A stretch of 11,941 nucleotides of DNA from Candidatus Baldrarchaeum yapensis (GTDB lineage Archaea; Asgardarchaeota; Baldrarchaeia; Baldrarchaeales; Baldrarchaeaceae). Positions 1-6,698 of this stretch are shown piece by piece. The stretch is from assembly GCA_016840465.1 (NCBI GenBank), contig JAEOSH010000061.1:1-11941 (forward strand). Direction: 5' to 3'. The translations under genes were made by a program, and so were the position numbers. The notes beneath the pieces are model-generated. The model ran no database searches, was not told where the DNA came from, and saw nothing but the letters and a program-made list of their open reading frames with translations. The first letter of the stretch is position 1, and each line of letters starts with the position of its first letter.

Positions 1-40
1 CATTTAATCTGCTAATGAAGGTTTTAGTTAAACGAATTAA

Positions 41-62
41 AGGAGGTTAGTGTAGGAGGCGG
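41..62 (+). promoter_or_regulatory. Tandem ribosome binding sites before the methyltransferase
   Basis: AGGAGGT lies at 41-47 and GGAGGCGG at 55-62, followed by ATG at 67. The second site is at a normal distance from the ATG and decides the start, since no other in-frame start exists back to a stop codon at 25-27. The first site is followed only by GTG-TAG at 50-55. A weak TATA-like tract lies around 21-33. Confidence 0.65.
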
Positions 63-66
63 TTTC

Positions 67-1029
67 ATGTTTAAGCTAATAGATCTGTTCTGCGGTGCGG
101 GAGGATTTTCAAGGGGGTTCAAAGAAGTGGGGTTCAAAATAATCGGCGCAGTCGACAACTTCTGGCCGGTTGCGGAAACCTATAGTACGAACTTTCCGGA
201 GGCGGTAGTGATAGTTGAGGACATAAAGGAGTTGACGTACAAGGACATACTCGACCAGGTGGGGGATGAGCCGGATGTGGTGATAGCGTCTCCGCCGTGT
301 GAGCCCTTTACTGCCGCAAATATAGGGAGGAGGGAAAACCCGCTGGAGAGACTATATGATGATCCCATTGGAAGGCTCACGTTGCATGGCATCCGCATGA
401 TCGCGGATCTCCAGCCGAAGGTTTTTGTCCTCGAAAACGTCCCGCAACTCATAGAGGGGCCTCTTAGGGACGCGATAAGGAAGGAGTTTGCGCGCGTAGG
501 GTTCAAGGAGATATACTTCAACATTCTGCGGGCGGAGGATTACGGAAACCCCTCTAGGAGGACCCGCCTCTTCATATCCAACATAAAAATAAAGCCGAAG
601 CCTGTCAAGAAGAGAAAGACGGTAATAGAGGCGATAGGGGATCTCCCCGACCCGAGAGAGCCCCACGACATTCCGAATCACCAATGGTGCCCCATTCCCC
701 GGAGAAAGCGGAAGAAGATACCGTATCTGAGTTGGGGCGAGCCCCTTGTGAGGTACATGGGCGCCAAGGGAAAGGTGTTGACAAACTGGGTGCGCCTACA
801 CCCGTATAAACTCGCACCCACCATTCTGGGGAACTCGAGATTCATACACCCCTTCGATGACAGGTTGCTGACTGTCAGGGAGCACGCACGTTTGATGTCT
901 TTCCCCGACGACCATGTGTTTTGTGGTGGGAGGGAGGTCCAGTACGACCAAGTGGGCGAGGCGGTGCCGGTGGTACTGGCGAAGGCGATAGCGGAGGAGG
1001 TTATGAGGTATCTCAAGGAGCATAGCTAG
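67..1029 (+). CDS. DNA cytosine-5 methyltransferase, solitary
   Basis: This protein should transfer a methyl group from S-adenosylmethionine to carbon 5 of cytosine in DNA. At 320 residues it is the size of a minimal C5 methyltransferase. The motifs occur in the usual order: motif I DLFCGAGGF at 6-14 (SAM binding), motif IV PPCEPF at 76-81 with catalytic Cys78 (most relatives have PCQPFS), motif VI ENV at 123-125, motif VIII RRTRLF at 164-169, motif IX-like TVREHARLMSFP near 269-280, and motif X QVGEAVPVVLAKAI at 295-308. The target recognition region, about 170-265, is short, so specificity cannot be read off. No restriction endonuclease gene is seen downstream; upstream lies outside the window. 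The catalytic core looks intact. It could be an orphan epigenetic or self-marking enzyme, or half of a restriction system with its partner to the left. Confidence 0.93.
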   Translation: MFKLIDLFCGAGGFSRGFKEVGFKIIGAVDNFWPVAETYSTNFPEAVVIVEDIKELTYKDILDQVGDEPDVVIASPPCEPFTAANIGRRENPLERLYDDPIGRLTLHGIRMIADLQPKVFVLENVPQLIEGPLRDAIRKEFARVGFKEIYFNILRAEDYGNPSRRTRLFISNIKIKPKPVKKRKTVIEAIGDLPDPREPHDIPNHQWCPIPRRKRKKIPYLSWGEPLVRYMGAKGKVLTNWVRLHPYKLAPTILGNSRFIHPFDDRLLTVREHARLMSFPDDHVFCGGREVQYDQVGEAVPVVLAKAIAEEVMRYLKEHS

Positions 1030-1055
1030 CTTTTGTCGGTAGTTGGGGATTGCAG

Positions 1056-1066
1056 GAATATATAAG
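1056..1066 (+). promoter_or_regulatory. TATA box for the NTase gene
   Basis: AATATATAAG sits about 38 bases before the ATG at 1099. An archaeal start about 25 bases downstream would give a leader of roughly 10-15 nt holding the weak ribosome site GTGAGG at 1089-1094. The gene therefore probably has its own promoter despite following the methyltransferase by only 69 bases. Confidence 0.6.
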
Positions 1067-1098
1067 GCGGGTCCGCGGAGAGAATCATGTGAGGCCGA

Positions 1099-2166
1099 AT
1101 GGAGGAATCCGCGGTCTTTAGAAAAAGCGCATCTGAATGTTATAAGCAGGAGATCGTCAGGACATTATTTTCGGTGATCAAGAAGGTGGGCTTTGAACTC
1201 TTCAAGGAGAGAAACATACGTTCGATAGTGGTGTTTGGATCTTTTGCAAATCCCATGGAGTTCGTTCCCGGAATAAGTGACATCGACGTTATTTATATCC
1301 TAGGAAGGAAAATCTACGTTGACTTCAGGGATCGCATTGACCTTGCGATATTAATGGACAGGGAGATAGATAAAGTGGGGTTGCCTAGGATTCTGCGAGT
1401 GGAGCCCGATTTCAGATATTACGATGAGACGAGAAGCCTTTACTTGAGGGGATATCCGCTCGGGGTAATGACGGTTAGAAGCCCGTTAAGGATCTATGAT
1501 GACGGATTTCTGAAGAGATTGGAAAGAAAATCCTACACCGTCAGTAAAAATGCGGTAAGATTTCTGATCAGATCTGCCATTGTTGCGCTGGGTATCGCGT
1601 ACAACAAATATTTCGATGGAAACTTTGCACCTGCAATGAATAACGCTTATCATGCGGTCAGGCATGCGTGTAGAGCGTTAATAGGTAAGAATCTGAACGT
1701 GATGCCGATTTCCTATCGCGAAGTCATTGCGGGCCTCAAGAGGCTCAAATTTGAAAAGCTAGCGCAACAGTACTCCAAAACTTTTGGGGAGAGAATGCGT
1801 GCGATGGAAGTTGGTGACAGATCCGAGGACTTCTACAGGGAAAGAGGCTGGATCTTTCCTTTCAACGCGCCGTTAAAATCCGTGCTTTCGGCGCCGGATC
1901 CGGTATTAAAGTACATCCTCGTTGCAGAGGACCTTACAAAGGAAATTCTCAAGTTAACGGGAACATCAAAGGTGATAGGGTTTAAAGATCTCGTAAGGAT
2001 ACTCGGATGCCAGAAGGTATCATACATTTCTGCATCCGCATTTGGTAATACGGTTTTGTGGCACTTGGAGTGTGATGACAGGCTACTTGTTGTTGATGCA
2101 TTCACGGGCGCAATAATGAATCGTGTGCGCCTCAGGAGGCGCTGGGATTCTCGATCTTCCTTATAA
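1099..2166 (+). CDS. Nucleotidyltransferase with HEPN-like middle and PepSY-like tail
   Basis: The N-terminal domain has the minimal nucleotidyltransferase signature: VVFGSFA at 44-50, then SDIDV at 60-64, which supplies the two metal-binding Asp residues. Residues about 145-285 are largely helical (NAVRFLIRSAIVALGIAY, then NNAYHAVRHACRALIG) and resemble the HEPN helices that pair with MNT domains; no clear RxxxxH HEPN RNase motif is seen. The last 60 residues (VSYISAS ... LVVDAFTGAIMNRVRL) look like one PepSY-type strand-helix repeat ending in the usual D-x-x-TG turn. MNT and HEPN are usually separate toxin-antitoxin genes; here they would be one 355-residue chain. The substrate (nucleotide or target protein) is unknown. 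The 3' end overlaps the convergent helicase gene by 35 bases. The NTase call is firm; the other two domains are inference. Confidence 0.8.
   Translation: MEESAVFRKSASECYKQEIVRTLFSVIKKVGFELFKERNIRSIVVFGSFANPMEFVPGISDIDVIYILGRKIYVDFRDRIDLAILMDREIDKVGLPRILRVEPDFRYYDETRSLYLRGYPLGVMTVRSPLRIYDDGFLKRLERKSYTVSKNAVRFLIRSAIVALGIAYNKYFDGNFAPAMNNAYHAVRHACRALIGKNLNVMPISYREVIAGLKRLKFEKLAQQYSKTFGERMRAMEVGDRSEDFYRERGWIFPFNAPLKSVLSAPDPVLKYILVAEDLTKEILKLTGTSKVIGFKDLVRILGCQKVSYISASAFGNTVLWHLECDDRLLVVDAFTGAIMNRVRLRRRWDSRSSL
2128..2143. repeat. Inverted repeat in the convergent overlap
   Basis: GCGCCT-CAGG-AGGCGC forms a 6-bp perfect stem with a 4-base loop. It lies within the coding end of the NTase gene and spans the stop codon of the helicase gene. 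There is no following T-run, so it is not a classical terminator. It may be chance. Confidence 0.4.
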
Positions 2167-4726
2167 GCATCTCTGTAACGGAGACAACATCATTTCTCGA
2201 AATCACGCTAGCTATTCTCCCGACGCCTCTCAACCTGTGCAGGAGGGCGTCGAACCAGCGGAACAGATCTCCCTCATATATGTGAAGAGAGTATTCCTTC
2301 CTCATGAAACCGCAAATCGCGGAAAGCCGCTTCCTTCCCTCAACTCTGAGATCGATTATCTTCCTGCAGAGGTTTATTATGCCATGCTCACAGAAAGGCC
2401 TCTCCTTACAATCGCAGTTGAAGAATTCCTTTGCCCATTTCGAGAGCACGTCAAGCAGCCATTTTGGAATTTCAATCTCGCCCCTTATGCCCGATACGTC
2501 CATTGCCTCCAAAACCGCATCGGAAAACAGCCTCGATGAAACACGAATGTTGAAGATCCTCTCGATCTCCCTCTGAATTCTCGGAAGTATGTAGACCTGT
2601 GTGAAAGGCTCTAGGGTTATCGCGATTGTCAGAGGATCAACTCCCTTGGAGAGGAGATCAAGGACCCTATCGAGATCGCTCGGCTTGAAGAATGACATCG
2701 CAACTGCACGGCCCAGCGGGGTCACTTCCACCCTACTATCACTCATCACTATTAAGCCTCTTTTTCGCAACTCCTCCAAAACCGCATCGATTTCTTCCAC
2801 CGCCCCCAAGAGCATACCGTAGTATCTGTCGAGTTCCTCCATCGTAACAGATCCCTTAGCTGAAATGTACGCGAGAACCTGATCCGCGCATTCCTCAATT
2901 CCATATTCCACTCTTACCGGCTCCAACTCTCCCGTGAGCAACTTCATCGCAACAGAATCCTCGGTTTCCTCAACCTCCCCACCATACTTTTTCCCCGGCT
3001 CCACCAGCAGTACCACCTTTCCCCTGTCGTGCTTCCCTAATCTTCCGGCCCTTCCTGCCATGTTCTCAAACATGCTCTTCGTTATGAAGTCCCGACCTTG
3101 CGCCAGCGACTCGAAAACTACCGCACTCGCTGGTGCATCAAAACCAGCTCCCAAAGCGTAAGTTGTCACAACGGCCTGAAACGCTCCCCTTTCAAATGCA
3201 AGTTCCACCGCCTTTCTCCTAGGGTACGCTAACCCGGCATGATAAACGGCGGCAAGAACTCCCCTGGACTGTAGCCACCTCGCTATTTCATGCGCACGCC
3301 GCCTGGAATTCGTAAACACTATCGTCTGCCCTCTGAAACCATAAGAACTCTTGACGTTCCATTCGCTCTTTATTATCTCCTCCGTCGCCCTCAACTTGTC
3401 CCGCTCGGATAAGCATATCACAAGGTGCCGCTCGAGGGGCACCGGCCGCTCCTCATACTTTACGAGTTTTAGGTTGAGTTCCTCGGCGAGTTCTTCCGGA
3501 TTTCCCACACTAGCAGAGAGGGCTATTATCTGAGCATTCGGAAAAAGCGTCCTGATACGAGCAATGAGACCGTCCAGTTCCGCGCCCCTATCTCTATCGG
3601 AAAGCGTCTGAATCTCATCTATAACCACAACACCGACTTTCTCAAGATCTCGGTGTTGTCCAGACCTTATCAGGTAATCTATCCCCTCATACGTCCCAAC
3701 AATCACATCCGCACCGCGAACATCCTCATCGGCGACAACGAGTTCCTCGTTCTCGACATCTATCCTGTTCATTCCAACCCTTATTGCAAATTTCAGTCCG
3801 AGTGGAGAATATCGCGCCTTGAACGTCTCGTACTTCTGGTTTGCAAGCGCCACCAGATTGCACAAGTATATCATCTTCATACCGTTCAACGCCTTAACGA
3901 TCCCAGGTAGTTCCCCTATCAGGGTCTTCCCGGTAGAGGTCGCAGAAACTACTAGAAGATTTGCTCCAGATAATAAGCCATTCCTTAGGGCGATCACCTG
4001 AATCGGCATTAGGTCCCGGATGCCGTCTCTCTTCAGCGCATCCTTGACGACCTCGGGAATATCCAACTCATCAATGCTTAACGGAGGTACTTCGATCTTT
4101 TCAGGCTCTATCCTGTCAAATAATGTGAGGTCCGGGTTGGAGTATATGCTTATCCCAGTAATTATGTAGTTCAGCAGTTTTTCGACGCTTCTGACTCTTC
4201 TGAGCATGTGAACGAGCCTGCTAACGATGTCCTCCGAGAGACGCAAACCTCGATACTTCAGTTCCTCTAAGAGTTCCTCCTTCGCGCACTCAAGGCAAAC
4301 GAGTTTATCATATACCTCAAAGGCCTCATTATCGGAAAGTAACGTGATCTTTCCCTCAATACTACAAAACGGACAAACCACAACTTCTAGAATCTTGGAT
4401 TTCCGCACACCAAGTGCCGTCAACATTTCGAAGATCCTTTCCCGAATCTCCTCCTCAATACTTTTAGAAATAAATACTCTCCTGGCGCTCCTAACGATTT
4501 CCACAAAATCCTCAGGAGGCCTGTACTCCACCCTCCCTCCCCGCTCTATTAACAACCTGCGCGGGCGGAACAACTCCTCTCTCTTCAAATAGATTTTCAA
4601 TCTTCCCGAAAACAGAGCCCCCTCTCTCATGATGCGTTTACCATGTAGGAACGCCCTGAACCTGACCTCCATTTTCTTCTCATTGAACTCGTCAATAAGC
4701 ACCGCGAACTCTGCCATCTCGACCAT
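2132..4726 (-). CDS. Ski2-like DExH helicase with N-terminal zinc finger (ASH-Ski2-like)
   Basis: This 864-residue superfamily 2 helicase should unwind RNA (or nucleic acid) using ATP. Seen: a C4 zinc finger, CPFC at 118-121 and CLEC at 144-147; a Q-motif-like PIQ at 241-243; motif I SATSTGKT at 261-268; motif II DEIQ at 370-373; motif III SASVGN at 404-409; FTNSRRRA around 471-478; motif VI ENMAGRAGR at 554-562; then a winged-helix-like stretch (about 610-670) and a helical C-terminus with a second Cys/His cluster, CDC at 771-773, PFCEHG at 777-782 and Cys787. Ski2-like order plus the N-terminal zinc finger matches archaeal ASH-Ski2, which is reported to partner with aRNase J and the exosome in RNA turnover; that assignment rests on memory of the family, not a search. 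Start: Met1 or Met4 (4717); no ribosome site, and a TATA box 21-34 bases upstream suggests a leaderless message. Confidence 0.88.
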   Translation of the reverse strand: MVEMAEFAVLIDEFNEKKMEVRFRAFLHGKRIMREGALFSGRLKIYLKREELFRPRRLLIERGGRVEYRPPEDFVEIVRSARRVFISKSIEEEIRERIFEMLTALGVRKSKILEVVVCPFCSIEGKITLLSDNEAFEVYDKLVCLECAKEELLEELKYRGLRLSEDIVSRLVHMLRRVRSVEKLLNYIITGISIYSNPDLTLFDRIEPEKIEVPPLSIDELDIPEVVKDALKRDGIRDLMPIQVIALRNGLLSGANLLVVSATSTGKTLIGELPGIVKALNGMKMIYLCNLVALANQKYETFKARYSPLGLKFAIRVGMNRIDVENEELVVADEDVRGADVIVGTYEGIDYLIRSGQHRDLEKVGVVVIDEIQTLSDRDRGAELDGLIARIRTLFPNAQIIALSASVGNPEELAEELNLKLVKYEERPVPLERHLVICLSERDKLRATEEIIKSEWNVKSSYGFRGQTIVFTNSRRRAHEIARWLQSRGVLAAVYHAGLAYPRRKAVELAFERGAFQAVVTTYALGAGFDAPASAVVFESLAQGRDFITKSMFENMAGRAGRLGKHDRGKVVLLVEPGKKYGGEVEETEDSVAMKLLTGELEPVRVEYGIEECADQVLAYISAKGSVTMEELDRYYGMLLGAVEEIDAVLEELRKRGLIVMSDSRVEVTPLGRAVAMSFFKPSDLDRVLDLLSKGVDPLTIAITLEPFTQVYILPRIQREIERIFNIRVSSRLFSDAVLEAMDVSGIRGEIEIPKWLLDVLSKWAKEFFNCDCKERPFCEHGIINLCRKIIDLRVEGRKRLSAICGFMRKEYSLHIYEGDLFRWFDALLHRLRGVGRIASVISRNDVVSVTEMLIRKIENPSAS

Positions 4727-4746
4727 CTCGGCATGAATATGTTGAG

Positions 4747-4760
4747 GGTCTTATAAGACC
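4747..4760 (-). promoter_or_regulatory. Palindromic TATA promoter of the helicase gene
   Basis: GGTCTTATAAGACC is a perfect 14-base palindrome with TTATAA at its centre, about 28 bases from the helicase ATG at 4726. That spacing predicts a leaderless or nearly leaderless transcript. The symmetry could also serve as an operator for a dimeric regulator overlapping the TATA box, which is inference. Confidence 0.55.
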
Positions 4761-4859
4761 GATTGTTAGCGTCAGCAACCATCAGGTAAGGATCCTATAA
4801 ACATAATGGCTGGAAAATTCCAAGTATCGACATCTTGCAACCAAAGACCCTCTACTTTA

Positions 4860-5373
4860 TCAATAATTGAGCGAAAGAGTTATCCTTTTAAATAAATCTA
4901 AGAGAATTCTTCTCAGTGCAAGAATTCTCTCTGAACCAACCACCAATAGATCATCAATCATCCTCTCAAAGCCCCTTAGGTTAAAACTTACCCTTTTATG
5001 AAAGCCAACTGGGTCGGTTGGCAAATTATATTTTCTAGAATGAATGTTGGACTCTTTTGCCGCATTCAGAATCCACTCTTCGAGTCTTGGCCTTAATACT
5101 ATTAAATCATTCCTCAGTACGATCATGTAATATATGAATGTCAAAATTCTTGAAATTCCTATCAATGCCATTTTTAGCTTAGAAATATAAGGTGGCTGAA
5201 CGCTAAACGGATCTTCGTCGATAATCCCCCATAAGATTCTCCGATCTCTCCATGATCCTGCGTATTCTCCCCTTTCCGCCCACATGTTGTAGTTTCCTCC
5301 GCGGAATTGCGATAAGCTTCTTAACAAGACACACGTCTGGTTTACATTCCACAAAAACTCTACCCCTACTCAT
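4860..5373 (-). pseudogene. TOPRIM-like protein partner of the ATPase, frameshifted
   Basis: The gene starts at ATG 5373 behind a strong GGAGGAGGAG site and overlaps the ATPase stop by 8 bases (ATGAGTAG), so translation is coupled. The first 49 codons read MSRGRVFVECKPDVCLVKKL onward to HVGGKGRIRRI and ENLMG, then hit a stop at residue 57. Removing one G from the run of five at 5226-5230 continues into IIDEDPFSVQPPY and RPRLEEWILNAA, giving a 170-residue protein. The acidic VE at 8-9 followed by IIDEDP at about 50-55 suggests a TOPRIM fold (Glu, then D-x-D), the catalytic module of OLD-type nucleases and of PARIS AriB. The longest unbroken frame, beginning at 5354, has an unrelated first 43 residues and is misleading. 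The shift may be a real mutation, a sequencing error or, less likely, programmed frameshifting. Conservation on both sides of the break suggests recent damage. Confidence 0.75.
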
Positions 5374-6361
5374 GCTCCTCCTCCAAAAATTTACTTATAT
5401 CAAAGAAAATGTCTGTCTCCAGACTTAGAACTTCGGATAGGTCTTTTTCGCTAAGTGGTTTAACTTTAGTCTCGTAATCCTTGAAATATGTTATCAAGAC
5501 TTTTACCTGGTCCTTGGGGGTCTTCTCGATTATCGAATGAAGGAAGTAGGGGTCGTGTGTCGAGATGAAGTATTGATTGTTTTCGTCCCTTGCTATCATT
5601 TCGGCGAGGATTTTTGTGTAATAAGGGAAGGCGTGGGCCTCGGGTTCTTCAAATGTAATTATTGAGTTTCGGTTGGACATGACGGCGGTAATGAAGAAAA
5701 TTACCCTTTGCAAAGTTTCTGATGCGAGATGGTACGGATAGGAAATGAAGATATCCTCATACTGCTTTAAAACTTCAATTTTTTGCTCCTGGGGCTTAAG
5801 TACAAGCCTGAGTCCGTATCTTTCCATTATGCTGTTAACGAGCGATCTTATACTTTTCTTTGTCAGCAAGATCATTAACAGGTTATCACCGGAAGGTGGC
5901 ATGAGAAATTCCGAACTTTTCCCAGGAAACTCCATCAAGACCGAAAACCTATAGAATTTAAAGTCCCTGAGCTCAGGTTCTAAGGTGCGAGAAAGACCTC
6001 CAGATATTGTAGCAACAAATAGACGTTTCTCCCCTGCCGTTTCTCTATCTTTGTGAAAATATCCGTGAAACTCTCCGTCCTTGAAAACTATCCTTAAAAC
6101 TCTATTATCCGCTCTTATTATAACCTCGTTCTCGAGATCCTCATCGTAAAAGATGTTGCTGAACCTCTCTATGCGCACGTATTTTCCGAGATCCCCATCA
6201 TGTCCTAGAAATGAGAGAAGTCCTATTGCCTCGAGAATATTAGACTTTCCGGTGTTTGGCTCTCCTATTAGAATATTGACCCTCCGGCACTTGATCTTCA
6301 GGTCTCTGATCGATTTAAAATTCCTTATTTGGAGAGTACCTATCACAGTGACCCCTTCCAT
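5366..6361 (-). CDS. SMC/OLD-type ABC ATPase (AAA_21/AAA_15-like)
   Basis: This 331-residue ATPase belongs to the SMC/Rad50/OLD-like ABC class. LQIRNFKSIRDLKI at 10-23 is the usual N-terminal strand. Walker A is GEPNTGKS at 33-40, a degenerate signature ASETLQR lies at 213-219, Walker B is IITFEEPEAH at 234-243, and the H-loop is ISTHD at 266-270 (His269). All ATPase residues look intact. The insert between Walker A and the signature is short and holds no evident coiled coil. There is no fused TOPRIM domain; that role appears to be played by the overlapping downstream gene, so the pair resembles a split OLD protein or a PARIS/RloAB-like defence pair. The start may be the ATG at 6361 or GTG at codon 6 (better ribosome site GGGGT). 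It lies in AT-richer DNA than its neighbours, which hints at transfer. Confidence 0.88.
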   Translation of the reverse strand: MEGVTVIGTLQIRNFKSIRDLKIKCRRVNILIGEPNTGKSNILEAIGLLSFLGHDGDLGKYVRIERFSNIFYDEDLENEVIIRADNRVLRIVFKDGEFHGYFHKDRETAGEKRLFVATISGGLSRTLEPELRDFKFYRFSVLMEFPGKSSEFLMPPSGDNLLMILLTKKSIRSLVNSIMERYGLRLVLKPQEQKIEVLKQYEDIFISYPYHLASETLQRVIFFITAVMSNRNSIITFEEPEAHAFPYYTKILAEMIARDENNQYFISTHDPYFLHSIIEKTPKDQVKVLITYFKDYETKVKPLSEKDLSEVLSLETDIFFDISKFLEEEHE

Positions 6362-6386
6362 GCGTATCTCTACATTTCCAGATTTG

Positions 6387-6460
6387 ATTTAATAATACTG
6401 CAATCTAACACATTAGTTTCCTCATAAGAATTTATGTGCTTTTGTATGCGATTATATACA
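6387..6460 (-). promoter_or_regulatory. Candidate promoters of the ATPase operon
   Basis: Read leftward, two TATA-like sites precede the ATPase: TGTATATAAT at 6451-6460, which would give a leader of about 60 nt, and TATTATTAAATC near 6386-6397, which would give an almost leaderless message. The sequence alone does not decide between them. Confidence 0.4.
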
Positions 6461-6610
6461 CATTTCGGGAATTGACAGCCGTTTTTAAGATGTTATACAT
6501 TTTAATGGAGAGATATCTTGTCATCCTGTGAGCATTACTTTCTAAAATGCTAAGAATAGTAAATGACAAATAATATCACTTTGTAACGTCAAACGGGCGA
6601 AAATACCGGT

Positions 6611-6644
6611 GCTTATAAGGGAATACGATTAGAAAATCTTATAG
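6611..6644 (+). promoter_or_regulatory. Two candidate TATA boxes for the GH130 gene
   Basis: GCTTATAAGG at 6611-6620 and AAATCTTATAGA near 6634-6644 both face the ATG at 6699. The nearer one would start transcription around 6666, just before the leader hairpin, giving a leader of about 33 nt. Confidence 0.45.
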
Positions 6645-6671
6645 ACCGCAATACCGCAAGAGCAATTTCAA

Positions 6672-6693
6672 GGGCGCCCGTCCGCCCGGAGGG
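6672..6693 (+). promoter_or_regulatory. Leader hairpin abutting the ribosome site of GH130
   Basis: GGGCG (6672-6676) can pair with CGCCC (6683-6687) around a 6-base loop, and the ribosome site GGAGGG (6688-6693) follows with no gap, 5 bases before the ATG. The stem could influence ribosome access; this is structural inference from a 5-bp stem only. Confidence 0.35.
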
Positions 6694-6698
6694 ATTTC

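Larger units (their letters stand above)
6362..6698. other. Divergent intergenic region
   Basis: This 337-base AT-rich stretch separates the leftward ATPase operon from the rightward GH130 gene. It holds promoter candidates for both and a short GC-rich hairpin near 6672-6687. The longest plausible small reading frame is only 8 codons (from 6505), so I see no gene, RNA gene or tandem repeat. Confidence 0.6.

Noticed and set aside
2123-2539. A 138-codon plus-strand frame opposite the helicase.
   Set aside because: It mirrors the helicase C-terminus, has no ribosome site or recognisable motif, and the opposite strand has clear conserved helicase features.
4791-4890. A plus-strand TATA-like CCTATAAAC with ATG 4806 opening a 29-codon frame.
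   Set aside because: The ATG is only about 5 bases after the TATA core, so it would lie upstream of any start from it; there is no ribosome site, and the frame runs into the antisense of the TOPRIM gene.
5231-5354. The first 43 residues of the longest open frame before IIDEDP (MWNVNQ...).
   Set aside because: They are out of phase with the coupled start at 5373, which has a strong ribosome site and TOPRIM-like VFVE and KGRIRRI segments in the other frame.
6362-6698. A possible small RNA or CRISPR-like array in the long AT-rich gap.
   Set aside because: No regularly spaced direct repeats, no tRNA-like fold and no strong stem followed by a T-run were found by eye.
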